This document shows, piece by piece, positions 55,122-63,748 of a stretch of DNA of 64,000 nucleotides. Under the pieces are notes generated by a model, which did not search any database, was not told the origin of the DNA, and saw nothing but the letters and a program-made list of their open reading frames with translations. The position numbers and the translations under genes were made by a program. Source of the stretch: Ruania albidiflava DSM 18029 (GTDB lineage: Bacteria > Actinomycetota > Actinomycetes > Actinomycetales > Beutenbergiaceae); NCBI RefSeq assembly GCF_000421225.1, contig NZ_ATWL01000002.1, positions 310,001 through 374,000 on the forward strand, in the 5' to 3' direction. Numbering within the stretch: position 1 is the first letter of the stretch; the number at the start of each line of letters is the position of its first letter.

Positions 55122-56171
55122 TTACCGGTCGCTGGACCGGGGCGCCCACAGGTTGACGCCACCGTCCTGGGCGTACCGGTCGATCTCGGCGAGCTCCTCG
55201 TCGGTGAACTCCAGGTTCGCCAGTGCGCCGAGGGTGTCGTCCAGCTGGCGCACGCTGGAGGCACCGACCAGCGCGGTGGTCACCCGCGGGTCGCGGAGCA
55301 CCCAGGCCACCGCCATCTGTGCCAGGGACTGTCCGCGGCGACCGGCGATCTCGTTCAGCGCGCGCACCCGGCCCAGGTTCTCCTCGCTCAGGTACTCCGC
55401 GCGCAGCGGTCCGCCCTTCGCGCGGCGGGAGCCGGCGGGCACACCATCGAGGTACTTGTCCGTGAGCATCCCCTGGGCCAGCGGCGAGAACACCACTGCG
55501 CCCAGACCGGAGTCACCGAGCACGTCCAGCAGCGACTCGCCGGTACCAGCCTGGTCGGGGTCCTCGATCCACCGGTTGAGCATCGAGTAAGAAGGCTGGT
55601 GCACCAACAGGTCCAGTCCGAGGTCCGCAGCCACGGCCAGCGCCTCCCGGGTGCGCCGCGCGTTGTAGGAGGAGATGCCGGCATACAGCGCACGGCCAGA
55701 GTCCACGGCGGTCTTCAGCGCACCCATCGTCTCGGTCAGCGGTGTGTCCGGGTTGAAGCGGTGACTGTAGAAGATGTCGACGTAGTCCAGGCCCATGCGG
55801 CGCAACGAGGCGTCCAAGGACGACAGCAGGTACTTGCGGGAGCTGCCGTCACCGTAGGGGCCTGGGTGCATCGGGTAGCCCGCCTTGGTGGTGATCACCA
55901 GCTCGTCGCGCAGGGCGGCAAGGTCAGCCCGCAGCATCCTGCCGAAGTTCTCCTCGGCAGCCCCCGGCGGAGGTCCGTAGTTGTTCGCCAGGTCGATCTG
56001 GGTGATCCCGCGGTCGAACGCGTGAAACACGATCTCCCGCTGGGTCTCCAGCGCCGTGGTGTCCCCGAAGTTCTGCCACAGCCCGAGGGAGACGAGCGGC
56101 AGCTGCAGCCCGCTCCTCCCGCAGTAGCGCATCGGCATGGTCTCGTACCGGTCCTCGGCAGGTGTGTACAT
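55122..56171 (-). CDS. Aldo/keto reductase, YghZ/L-glyceraldehyde-3-phosphate reductase type
   Basis: 349 residues. Catalytic tetrad region: Asp/Tyr in ITQIDLANNYGPPPGAAEENFG, Lys in ELVITTKAGYPM, His in DIFYSHRFNPDTPLTETMGAL. NADPH site: VAWVLRDPRVTTALVGASSVRQLDD. The N-terminus MYTPAEDRYETMPMRYCGRSGLQLP matches the YghZ subgroup, which detoxifies methylglyoxal and L-glyceraldehyde-3-phosphate. The start is supported by TACTCT (complement of 56178-56183) 6 bases upstream. Divergent from the prolyl aminopeptidase gene, which also has a leaderless start. Confidence 0.92.
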   Translation of the reverse strand: MYTPAEDRYETMPMRYCGRSGLQLPLVSLGLWQNFGDTTALETQREIVFHAFDRGITQIDLANNYGPPPGAAEENFGRMLRADLAALRDELVITTKAGYPMHPGPYGDGSSRKYLLSSLDASLRRMGLDYVDIFYSHRFNPDTPLTETMGALKTAVDSGRALYAGISSYNARRTREALAVAADLGLDLLVHQPSYSMLNRWIEDPDQAGTGESLLDVLGDSGLGAVVFSPLAQGMLTDKYLDGVPAGSRRAKGGPLRAEYLSEENLGRVRALNEIAGRRGQSLAQMAVAWVLRDPRVTTALVGASSVRQLDDTLGALANLEFTDEELAEIDRYAQDGGVNLWAPRSSDR

Positions 56172-56232
56172 GCCCCGAGAGTAGCCTGCCGGCAAGCACC
56201 GGAGCAGTGCCCGTGCGGGGTAGGTTCGAGGT

Positions 56233-57228
56233 ATGCATCCCCGACGCCGTGACAGCCCGGACCTGCGCACCTTCTACCCGGAGATCGACCCGCACCAGAC
56301 CGGATACCTGCCGGTGAGCGACGGGCACGAGCTGTACTACGAGGTGAGCGGTAACCCGGACGGCAAGCCGGTCGTCTTCCTGCACGGCGGACCAGGCTCG
56401 GGCGTGAGCCCCGCGCAGCGAAGGGTGTTCGACCCGGAGCGGTACCGCATCGTCCTGTTCGACCAGCGCATGGCCGGCCGCTCCCGCCCGCACGCCTCCG
56501 CTGCGGACGCCGACCTGAGCACGAACACCACCTGGCACCTGGTCGCCGACATCGAGGCCCTGCGCACGCACCTGGGCGTCACCGCCTGGCAGGTGTTCGG
56601 GGGTTCCTGGGGCTCCTGCCTGGCGCTGGCCTATGCGCAGACCCACCCGAGCCGGGTCACCGAGCTCGTGCTGCGCGGTATCTTCACCCTGCGCCGCAGC
56701 GAGCTGGACTGGATGTACGAGGGGCCGCTGCGCAACGTCTACCCGGACGCCTGGGAGGACTACCTCGCGCCGGTACCGCTCGAGCGCCGCATCCCAGGGC
56801 GACTGCAGGAAGCCTTCCACGACCTCCTGTTCCACCCCGACCCGGCCGTCCACGTGCCGGCCGGCGCCGCCTGGACCGCCTGGGAGAACACCGTCATCTC
56901 CCTCTACCCCGACCCGGCAAACCTGGCCAAGGCCGATGACCGCGCCCATGCCGTCTCCTTCGCACGCATCGAGAACCACTTCTTCGTCAACCACGGCTGG
57001 CTCGAGGAGGGCCAGCTCATCCGCGACGCGCACCTGCTGGCCGGCATCCCCACCGTGATCGTGCAGGGCCGTTACGACATGTGCACCCCCGCCGTCTCTG
57101 CCTACGAGCTCGCCCAGGCCATGCCGCACGCCGAGCTCGTGCTCACCCCGGACTCCGGCCATGCCTTCAGTGAACCGGCCACCTTGGACGCCCTGGTCCG
57201 CGCGACCGACGCGTTCGCCGTTCGCTGA
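56233..57228 (+). CDS. pip: Prolyl aminopeptidase
   Basis: Serine peptidase (alpha/beta hydrolase, S33) that removes N-terminal proline. 331 residues. Oxyanion motif VVFLHGGPGSGVSP (51-55 HGGPG), nucleophile Ser125 in VFGGSWGSCLALAYAQTHPSRV, and late acid and histidine in QGRYDMCTP and DSGHAFSEP. The usual QRGxGRS reads QRMAGRS here. TAGGTT (56221-56226) ends 6 bases before the ATG: leaderless. Confidence 0.94.
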   Translation: MHPRRRDSPDLRTFYPEIDPHQTGYLPVSDGHELYYEVSGNPDGKPVVFLHGGPGSGVSPAQRRVFDPERYRIVLFDQRMAGRSRPHASAADADLSTNTTWHLVADIEALRTHLGVTAWQVFGGSWGSCLALAYAQTHPSRVTELVLRGIFTLRRSELDWMYEGPLRNVYPDAWEDYLAPVPLERRIPGRLQEAFHDLLFHPDPAVHVPAGAAWTAWENTVISLYPDPANLAKADDRAHAVSFARIENHFFVNHGWLEEGQLIRDAHLLAGIPTVIVQGRYDMCTPAVSAYELAQAMPHAELVLTPDSGHAFSEPATLDALVRATDAFAVR

Positions 57229-57331
57229 CCCGACCGACGGGGAGTATTCGGTGGCGCCACCGGCGAGAGCGGGGCAGAGTGGGCACCAGCGCCGGGTGTC
57301 CGGCGTCGTCAGACCACCGTCAGGAGCCCCG

Positions 57332-57511
57332 ATGTCATCCGAGAAGTCCGACGACCCGATGGCCGACGCCAAGGCGAAGATGCGGGCAGCGCTCGACCGC
57401 AAGGCCGAACGTGAGCACCTGACCGAGGAGGCGCCACCGAACACCGGACCCGTGCACGGGTCAGAGGTGGACCACAGCGGCCGTCGGGTGTTCCGCCGCA
57501 AGTCCGGCTGA
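57332..57511 (+). CDS. DUF5302 domain protein
   Basis: 59 residues, highly charged, no cysteine. MSSEKSDDPMADAKAKMRAALDRK and the C-terminal GRRVFRRKSG match DUF5302, a small actinobacterial family of unknown function. CAGGAG is upstream. It lies 103 bases after the aminopeptidase stop and converges on serA. Confidence 0.85.
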   Translation: MSSEKSDDPMADAKAKMRAALDRKAEREHLTEEAPPNTGPVHGSEVDHSGRRVFRRKSG

Positions 57512-57548
57512 GCGCCCCAGCCGCGCGCCGCAGTCGATCCGGCAGGGG

Positions 57549-58766
57549 TCAGTCGTCGCTGTCTGGGCGCAGCGTGCGCAGCCGCACGGTCGCTTCCATG
57601 CCCTCGATCCGGGTGAGCGTCTCGACCGGCAGGTCGCCGCTGATGTCGGTGACGGCGTAGCCCAGGCTGCCGGACGTCGCCAGCACCTGGCTCTCGATGT
57701 TCGCCCCGGCCGCGGAGAGCTCCTGGTTCGCCGCCGCCATCACCCCGGGCACGTTCTGGTGCAGGTGCGCGATCCGCCGGGTCCCAGCCCTCGGTCGGTC
57801 CAGGATGAGCGCCGGGACGTTCACGCTCAGCGCGGTCGCACCTGAGTGCACGTAGTCGCGCAGCTTCGCGGCCACGAACCGGCCGATGTCCTGCTGCGCT
57901 TCCTCGGTGGAGCCACCCACGTGCGGGGTGAGGATCACGTTCGGCAGGTTCCGCAGCTCGGAGTCGAACGCGTCCCCCTGCTTCTTCGGCTCCTGCGGGA
58001 AGACGTCCACCGCTGCCCCGCTGACCCGGCCGGCGAGCACCTGCTCCCGCAGCGCCCCGTAGTCGACCAGGAAGCCGCGGGAGAGGTTCAGGAAGATCGC
58101 GCCCGGCTTCATCGCGGCGAACTCGTCGGCGCCGAACATGCCCGCGTTGCCGGGCCGGCCGTCCACGTGCAGGGTCACCATGTCGGCTTCAGCGAGCAGC
58201 GCGTGCAGGCTCGGCATCCGCTTCGCGTTGCCCAGGGAGAGCTTCTCCGCGGTGTCGTAGAAGATCACCCGCATGCCCAGTGCCTCGGCCACGACCGACA
58301 GCTGGGTGCCGATGTTGCCGTAGCCGACGATGCCTAGCGTACGTCCGCGCACCTCGTGCGCACCGTTGGCAGACTTGTCCCAGGTGCCCGCGTGCAGCGA
58401 CTTGTCCTTCTCGGTCAGCCGCCGGGTGAGCGCGATGATCTCGGCCAGCGCCAGCTCCACCACAGAGCGGGTGTTGGAGAACGGGGCGTTGAACGCCACC
58501 ACGCCGGCATCGGCAGCGGCGGTCAGGTCGATCTGGTTCGTGCCGATGCAGAACGCACCGATCGCGACCAGGTCCTTGGCCTGCTCCAGCACCTTGGCGG
58601 TGATGTGCGTCTTGGACCGGATACCGAGCACCTGCACCCCGTCCAACGCGGCGATCAGCTCGTCCTCGTCCAGCGCCCCGGACCGTGTCGACACCTCCAT
58701 CCCGGCAGCATCGAGCACCTCGGTGCCCAGAGGATGGATGTTTTCCAGGAGGAGTGCCTTGACCAC
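57549..58766 (-). CDS. serA: D-3-phosphoglycerate dehydrogenase
   Basis: First step of serine synthesis. 405 residues. NAD site LGIVGYGNIGTQLSVVAEALGM, catalytic Arg/Glu/His region ending in VILTPHVGGSTEEAQQDIGRF, and a C-terminal ACT domain (RIAHLHQNVPGVMAAANQELSAAGANIESQ). It is the shorter type like E. coli SerA (about 410), lacking the extra ASB domain of the long (about 530) mycobacterial form. GTG start (VVKALLLENIHPLG). It lies 42 bases downstream of the HelD-like gene on the same strand. Confidence 0.94.
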   Translation of the reverse strand: MVKALLLENIHPLGTEVLDAAGMEVSTRSGALDEDELIAALDGVQVLGIRSKTHITAKVLEQAKDLVAIGAFCIGTNQIDLTAAADAGVVAFNAPFSNTRSVVELALAEIIALTRRLTEKDKSLHAGTWDKSANGAHEVRGRTLGIVGYGNIGTQLSVVAEALGMRVIFYDTAEKLSLGNAKRMPSLHALLAEADMVTLHVDGRPGNAGMFGADEFAAMKPGAIFLNLSRGFLVDYGALREQVLAGRVSGAAVDVFPQEPKKQGDAFDSELRNLPNVILTPHVGGSTEEAQQDIGRFVAAKLRDYVHSGATALSVNVPALILDRPRAGTRRIAHLHQNVPGVMAAANQELSAAGANIESQVLATSGSLGYAVTDISGDLPVETLTRIEGMEATVRLRTLRPDSDD

Positions 58767-58808
58767 GGCCCTATGGTGCTCTTCTTGTGCCCGGATACAA
58801 AAACGTGC

Positions 58809-61079
58809 TCAGTGCGTGGACGCCAAGGGTGCGGGCAGCTGCCCCGTGTGCACCAGGTGCAGACGTTGGGTAGCCCGGGTCATGGCGACGTACAGGTCTG
58901 CTGGAGCTCCGCCGTCGAGCAGCTCTTGGGGTTCGACCACGACCACCACGTCGAACTCCAGCCCCTTGCTCCCCGCTGGGTCCAGCACCACCACCTCGGC
59001 GCGCAGGTCCGAGCCATCACCGGCCCCGAGGGCCTCGATGAGCGCCGCGTGCCGCCGCTCGTCGGCGATCACGGCGAGCGTCCCGTGCCCACGCGCCCGG
59101 TGCACCACCTGCTGCACACCGCCCACCAGGTCGCTGACCTGCTCGCGTACGACGGCGTCTGGCACGTCCCGCGCAGAGGTCACCGGGGCAGGGGGGAGGT
59201 CCGGGCGCCAGGTCTGCATCGCCTGCTGCGCCAGCGCCATGATCGAGGCCGGAGTCCGGTAGTTCACCGTGAGCGTCTCGGTGCGGAACGTCCGTCCCAG
59301 CGGCCGGGAGAGCATCTGCTCCCAGTCCCGGGCACCGGCTCGGCTGGAGGTCTGCCACACGTCCCCGACGATGGTCATCGACCGCCGCGGGTTGCGCCGC
59401 CGCAGCGCTCGCCACGCCATCGCGGACAGCTCCTGCGCCTCGTCGACCACCACGTGCCCGTACGTCCAGGACCGGTCCGCAGCGGCACGCTCGGCGGTGG
59501 TCGACGCAGTCCCGCCCCCGGCGAACCTGCCCGCGACCATCTCAGCGGAGACCAGGCCGCCGCCGGCACCGGAAGCGGAGAGCATCTCCCGGGCATAGGC
59601 GACCTCCTCCGCCCGGCGGGCCTGCTCCGCCTGCGCCTCGGCACGGCTGGCCTCGTCATCGGCGCCGAGCAGCTCGGCCAGCTCGTCCAGCAGCGGTACG
59701 TCCGCAGCGGTCCAGGCCGCGCTGCGGTCGCGGGCGAGCCGGGACCGTTCGGCGGCGGACAACCGTGGTGCGGCCTCGGCGAGACGGTGCGGCTTGGCGT
59801 ACAGGTCGGCGAGCAGGCCGGTGGCGGTCAACGGCAGCCAGCACAGGTTCAGCGCCACGCGCACGTCCCGGGCGGAGCGGAGCTCCTCGACGATGTCCGC
59901 GTGGTCCTCGGTACCGGCACCGACCTTCTCGGCGTACTGCGCGGCGAGCGCGTTCAGCATGTGCCGCACGAACGTCACCCGCGCCAGGTTGTGCGGCTGT
60001 CGGGAACGCCGGGCACGGGTCTGCGCCTCGACCATGTCCTGGGTGCGCAGTCGCAGCCGTAGCGAACCGACCTTGAGGTCCTGCTCGGGCAGGACGCGCT
60101 GACGGGCGCGCACGGCGTTGGACAGGATCCGCGCCCACAGGGGACGCCCCTTGATCTGTGCGACAGCCGGATCCTCGGTGCCGGTGGCCTCGATGCCGGG
60201 CAGCAGGTCCCCGATCGTCGTGGACACCACGCCGGTCTCGCCGAGCGCCGGCAGCACCTGCTCGATGTAACGCAGGAACACCCGAGAGGGGCCGACCACC
60301 AGGACCCCGGAGCGTTCGATCTGCTCTCGGTGGGCGTACAGCAGGTAGGCGGCCCGGTGCAACGCGACCGCGGTCTTGCCGGTCCCCGGTCCGCCCTCGA
60401 CGACCAGCACCCCGTCCAGCGGGGAGCGGATGATCGCGTCCTGCTCCGCCTGGATGGTGGCCACGATGTCGCTCATCCGCCCGGTACGTTCTGCGTTCAG
60501 CGCTGCCAGCAGGGCGCCTTCGCCGCTGAGCACCACGTCGTCGGCTACCGCATCGGCGTCCAGCAGGTCGTCCTCCAGCCCGACGACGGTGCGCCCCTTG
60601 GTCTGCAGGTGTCGGCGCAGCACCACCTCACCCGGCTCCGCTGCAGTGGCCTGGTAGAACGGGCGGGCCGCCGGGGCACGCCAGTCGGTCAGGAGCGGGT
60701 GGTGCTCGGCGTCGGAGATGCCGATGCGGCCTACGTACCGGCGCTGCCCGTCCCGAAGATCGAGACGACCGAAGACGAGCCGGTCCTCCACTGAGCCCAG
60801 CTGCGCGAGGCGGTCCTCGTACAGTGTGGCGAACGCGTCCCGCTCGGACCTGTTCTGGTGCGTGCCCACTGCGCCGGTGCGCCGTACCTCAGCGAGGCGG
60901 CGCCGGGTGTGCGCACGCAGCTCGTCCAGCCGGGTGTAGACGGCGGTGACGTGCCGCTGTTCCTGCTCCAGCTGCCGCCGCTGGTCCTGCGCAGCCTCGA
61001 GGCCCCTGTGGTGGGAACCAGGCAGATCGACACCGGGCTGTGACGTCGATCGATCGGGTGCCATGTCGCTACTGGTCAC
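58809..61079 (-). CDS. HelD-like UvrD/superfamily 1 helicase (RNA polymerase recycling type)
   Basis: 756 residues. N-terminal coiled coil (about 20-70, RRQLEQEQRHVTAVYTRLDELRAHTRRR), then RRYVGRIGISDAEHHPLLTDWRAPAARPFYQAT, a segment typical of actinobacterial HelD, Walker A VVEGGPGTGKTAVALHRAAYLLY (GGPGTGKT 229-236), VVVDEAQELSAMAWRAL and a C-terminal SF1 domain with VVVLDPAGSKGLEFDVVVVVEP. HelD proteins dissociate stalled RNA polymerase, and some (HelR) protect against rifampicin; which role applies is unknown. GTG start with AGGAG; a minus-strand -10 (TAATAAT) is 41 bases upstream. Confidence 0.9.
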   Translation of the reverse strand: MTSSDMAPDRSTSQPGVDLPGSHHRGLEAAQDQRRQLEQEQRHVTAVYTRLDELRAHTRRRLAEVRRTGAVGTHQNRSERDAFATLYEDRLAQLGSVEDRLVFGRLDLRDGQRRYVGRIGISDAEHHPLLTDWRAPAARPFYQATAAEPGEVVLRRHLQTKGRTVVGLEDDLLDADAVADDVVLSGEGALLAALNAERTGRMSDIVATIQAEQDAIIRSPLDGVLVVEGGPGTGKTAVALHRAAYLLYAHREQIERSGVLVVGPSRVFLRYIEQVLPALGETGVVSTTIGDLLPGIEATGTEDPAVAQIKGRPLWARILSNAVRARQRVLPEQDLKVGSLRLRLRTQDMVEAQTRARRSRQPHNLARVTFVRHMLNALAAQYAEKVGAGTEDHADIVEELRSARDVRVALNLCWLPLTATGLLADLYAKPHRLAEAAPRLSAAERSRLARDRSAAWTAADVPLLDELAELLGADDEASRAEAQAEQARRAEEVAYAREMLSASGAGGGLVSAEMVAGRFAGGGTASTTAERAAADRSWTYGHVVVDEAQELSAMAWRALRRRNPRRSMTIVGDVWQTSSRAGARDWEQMLSRPLGRTFRTETLTVNYRTPASIMALAQQAMQTWRPDLPPAPVTSARDVPDAVVREQVSDLVGGVQQVVHRARGHGTLAVIADERRHAALIEALGAGDGSDLRAEVVVLDPAGSKGLEFDVVVVVEPQELLDGGAPADLYVAMTRATQRLHLVHTGQLPAPLASTH

Positions 61080-61119
61080 CGATGGGTTCTCCTAGCGTGC
61101 GGACCGAACAAGGCGAACG

Positions 61120-61127
61120 ATTATTAT
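61120..61127. promoter_or_regulatory. AT-rich bidirectional -10 region
   Basis: ATTATTAT (61120-61127) gives TATTAT on the plus strand (for the PAC2 gene) and TAATAAT on the minus strand (for the HelD-like gene). It is one of the few AT-runs in the window. No clear -35 on either side. Confidence 0.5.
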
Positions 61128-61272
61128 CCACTGTTTCGACCTGCTGCGGGTGCCTGAGCACTGTGATCTGCCTCCCGCAGGAGGGGACACTGCGACTGTC
61201 GCTGTTCGGTCGTGCGGACGGGAATGTCCCCCGCCCGGCCGGTGTTCAACCCACCGAGGTGAGAAATTGACG

Positions 61273-62199
61273 ATGAAGGATCCACGAGAGCTGTACCGCT
61301 GGGCTGGCGACGCTCCCGCCCCGGAAGAGGGCGAAGCGCCGGTACTGGTGCACGCCCTGCAGGGGTCGATGGACGCCGGCAGCGCGGGCCGGTTGCTCGC
61401 CCAGCACCTGACCAGCAAGCTGCCGTCCGTGCGCGTGCTCAGCTTCGACATGGACGAGCTCCTGGACTACCGGTCCCGGCGTCCGGCGATGACCTTCAAC
61501 GACGGTGCGTGGACCAGCTATGACGAACCGGAGCTGGTGCTCGACCTCATCCGTGACGACGACGGTGCGCCCGTGCTGCTGCTGCACGGGCTGGAGCCGG
61601 ACCTGCGCTGGGAGCAGTTCGTCGCTGCGGTGCAGTCGGTGATCGAAGAGTTCGGGGTGCGGCTGACGATCGGGGTGCACGGTATCCCGATGGGGGTACC
61701 GCACACCCGGCCCATGACCGTGACGGCGCACGCCACCCGGCCAGAGCTGATCGAGGCCTATCCGAACTACCTCTCCACCGTCCAGGTGCCCGCGAGCGCT
61801 GCCGCCCTGCTGGAGCTGCGTCTGGGCCGGCGCGGTCGCGACGCGATGGGCTTCGCGGCGAACGTGCCGCACTACCTCGCCCAGGCCGACTATCCGCAGG
61901 CAGCGGCTGAGCTGGTCCGGCAGGTGGCCCGCGCCGGTGACCTGAGCCTGCCCGTAGGCGACCTGGAGGCCGCTGGCGCGCGGGTGCGTGGTGAGATCGA
62001 CCGGCAGGTCGCGGAGTCCGAGGAGGTCACCGCAGTCGTGGCTGCGCTGGAGCGACAGTTCGACCAGTTCAGCGCGGCGGCGGAGAACGAAGGCCGGTCA
62101 CTGGGCCGCACCCCCATGGACGAGCTGCCCAGCGCGGACGAGCTCGGTGCCCAGCTCGAGGCGTTCCTCGCCGGCCAGGACGGTGAGTCCCAGGACTGA
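61273..62199 (+). CDS. PAC2 family protein (proteasome-assembly-chaperone-like fold)
   Basis: 308 residues, cytoplasmic, function unknown in bacteria. VLVHALQGSMDAGSAGRLLAQHL, RVLSFDMDELLDYRSRRPAMTF, and GVHGIPMGVPHTRPMTVTAHAT are the recurring PAC2 segments in actinobacterial homologues. ATG 61273 is chosen for GAGGTGAG upstream; TTG 61267 is an alternative. Divergent from the HelD-like gene. No proteasome gene is in the window. Confidence 0.88.
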   Translation: MKDPRELYRWAGDAPAPEEGEAPVLVHALQGSMDAGSAGRLLAQHLTSKLPSVRVLSFDMDELLDYRSRRPAMTFNDGAWTSYDEPELVLDLIRDDDGAPVLLLHGLEPDLRWEQFVAAVQSVIEEFGVRLTIGVHGIPMGVPHTRPMTVTAHATRPELIEAYPNYLSTVQVPASAAALLELRLGRRGRDAMGFAANVPHYLAQADYPQAAAELVRQVARAGDLSLPVGDLEAAGARVRGEIDRQVAESEEVTAVVAALERQFDQFSAAAENEGRSLGRTPMDELPSADELGAQLEAFLAGQDGESQD

Positions 62200-62509
62200 T
62201 CCGACCGGCGGAGACGTGCTCGGACCTGGGCAGGAGGAGGCTGGTCTCGGTGCACCACGCGCCTGCACCTAGAGCCAAAATCGTGATACCGCTGGCGCTG
62301 CGGTCACCGGACATGCCAGACTGGCTCGCGTTGCAAGCGTTTGACTTACGTAGGACCCGGGGCACGCACACTCCAGTGCAGGTCTCACGGGCGGCCATCG
62401 CATCCCGGTGGTGCCGGCCGCTCGCGCTGACGTGGGGCGAAGCATTGCGGCACCAGCGGAGCGAGCACAGGGCTCGCCCCAGAGGAGTCCCCGGAAGGAC
62501 ATGCACGAC
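62200..62509 (+). promoter_or_regulatory. 310-base spacer and probable long leader of the cold-shock gene
   Basis: No gene is seen. The stretch holds GGTGCA/TGCACC (62249-62254 with 62264-62269), ACCGC/GCGGT (62288-62292 with 62300-62304) with outer GTG/CAC, and GCGGCC/GGCCGC farther on. TTGACT occurs at 62343-62348, but no well-spaced -10 was found. GGAAGGAC precedes the start. Long structured leaders are common for csp mRNAs. Confidence 0.4.
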
Positions 62510-62713
62510 ATGGCACAAGGAACCGTCAAGTGGTTCAACGCGGAGAAGGGCTACGGCTTCATCGCCCAGGACGGCGGCGGTGACGACGTCTTCGTCCACT
62601 ACTCCGCCATCCAGTCCGAGGGTTACCGCACCCTCGAGGAGGCGCAGCGCGTCGAGTTCGAGATCACCCAGGGTCCCAAGGGCCCGCAGGCGGAGAGCGT
62701 CCGCACGGTCTGA
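62510..62713 (+). CDS. Cold-shock protein CspA family
   Basis: 67 residues, single cold-shock domain. RNP1 KGYGFI and RNP2 VFVHYSAI are complete in [20 protein letters not shown] and [25 protein letters not shown] chaperone. The start at 62510 gives the standard [10 protein letters not shown] and good spacing from GGAAGGAC; an in-frame ATG at 62501 is too close to it. Followed by a very strong terminator. Confidence 0.97.
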   Translation: MAQGTVKWFNAEKGYGFIAQDGGGDDVFVHYSAIQSEGYRTLEEAQRVEFEITQGPKGPQAESVRTV

Positions 62714-62722
62714 TCGAGGCTA

Positions 62723-62761
62723 GCGACGGCCCGCATCCCGCTCCGGGGTGCGGGCCGTCGC
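62723..62761 (+). terminator. Intrinsic terminator after the cold-shock gene
   Basis: GCGACGGCCCGCATCCC (62723-62739), loop GCTCC, 62745-62761: 17 pairs with one G-U, followed by CCTTCT. It begins 10 bases after the stop and is the clearest terminator in the window. Confidence 0.85.
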
Positions 62762-62809
62762 CTTCTGGCCCCGCACGGCACCTGACCGCGTAGGGCGAAC
62801 CCGGCCCGC

Positions 62810-63649
62810 TCAGGCGACCTCGTGCGGTGGATCGGTGAACGGCTGGAACGTGCCGATGAACTCCCGCGATGCTGCCCGGTCCAGCACGGTGGCCGGCACC
62901 GGCAGCGCTCGCATCCGTCGGTCCAGCGCAGGTGCGGGCAGCGCCCGGTCGGCAGCGGCGATCACCACGTTGCCGTACCGGCGCCCCTTGAGCACACCCG
63001 GTTCGGCGATCACCAGCACGTGCTCGAACACCTCCGCCACTGTGGCGGCCTCTCGCCGGGCAAAGGTCAGTGGCGGCCGGTCCGCGGTGTTCACCAGGTA
63101 CACCCCGCCCTCGGCGAGCGCGGATGCCACGGCCCGGGTGAACTCCACCGTGCGGACGTGCTCCGGGGGCTCGCGCCCGACGAACACGTCGCGCAGCACG
63201 ACATCTTTGCTACCAGCGGTGATCGACTCGGTCGCCTCGCGCGCGTCGGCCACCCGGATGCGCAGCAGCGGGGCCCGCGGCAGGTCGAACCACTCCCGCA
63301 CGTAGCGGGCCAGCAGGGCGTCCCACTCCACGGCGATCTGTCGGGACCGCGGCCACCTGGCGGCCACGGCCCGGGGGAGTGCACATCCCGCACCACCGAG
63401 GTGCACAGCCCGTACCCGGTCAGGAGGCATCGTCTCCTCCAGGACCGCCATCATCTGCTGCATGTACTCGAACACCAGGTGGGTGGGGTCGGACAGGTCC
63501 AGGTAGGAGCTCTCCGCGCCATCGATCAGCAGCATCACGCCGTTCGGGTCCGTTTTGTCGGTGGTCAGCTCTACTGTGGCGTGCGAGGTGCTGATCGGAC
63601 CGGAGGGCAGACGGTGCACAGGCCTGAGCGCAGAGGATCGACGAGGCAT
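62810..63649 (-). CDS. Spermidine synthase-like methyltransferase-fold protein
   Basis: 279 residues. Rossmann-fold with VRAVHLGGAGCALPRAVAARWP in the SAM/dcSAM-binding position, QIAVEWDALLARYVREWFDLP, and DVVLRDVFVGREPPEHVRTVEF. It aligns with the actinobacterial group annotated as spermidine synthase, but the canonical GGGDG is GGAGC here and the catalytic Asp (usually DGTDP-like) is DVFVG, so aminopropyltransferase activity is doubtful. TAGCGT (complement of 63656-63661) is 6 bases before the ATG: leaderless. Confidence 0.82.
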   Translation of the reverse strand: MPRRSSALRPVHRLPSGPISTSHATVELTTDKTDPNGVMLLIDGAESSYLDLSDPTHLVFEYMQQMMAVLEETMPPDRVRAVHLGGAGCALPRAVAARWPRSRQIAVEWDALLARYVREWFDLPRAPLLRIRVADAREATESITAGSKDVVLRDVFVGREPPEHVRTVEFTRAVASALAEGGVYLVNTADRPPLTFARREAATVAEVFEHVLVIAEPGVLKGRRYGNVVIAAADRALPAPALDRRMRALPVPATVLDRAASREFIGTFQPFTDPPHEVA

Positions 63650-63690
63650 GACCCGACGCTAGCGTGAGCCGGCCGCTAGGTCCGCACCCG

Positions 63691-63719
63691 TTGACAGGAT
63701 AGAACCGATGTTCGATGAT
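63691..63719 (+). promoter_or_regulatory. SOS-controlled promoter of the HEPN gene
   Basis: TTGACA (63691-63696), 17-base spacer, GATGAT (63714-63719). The LexA box GAACCGATGTTC (63702-63713), a perfect GAAC-N4-GTTC, fills the spacer, so LexA should block this promoter directly. Confidence 0.85.
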
Positions 63720-63748
63720 TGAGTCAGGCTGAGGGACGGAGGTCACCG

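Noticed and set aside
61080-61272. Rifampicin-associated element (inverted repeat) upstream of the HelD-like gene
   Set aside because: I looked for the GGGGCTTGCGGCAAG-like repeat known from memory and did not see it.
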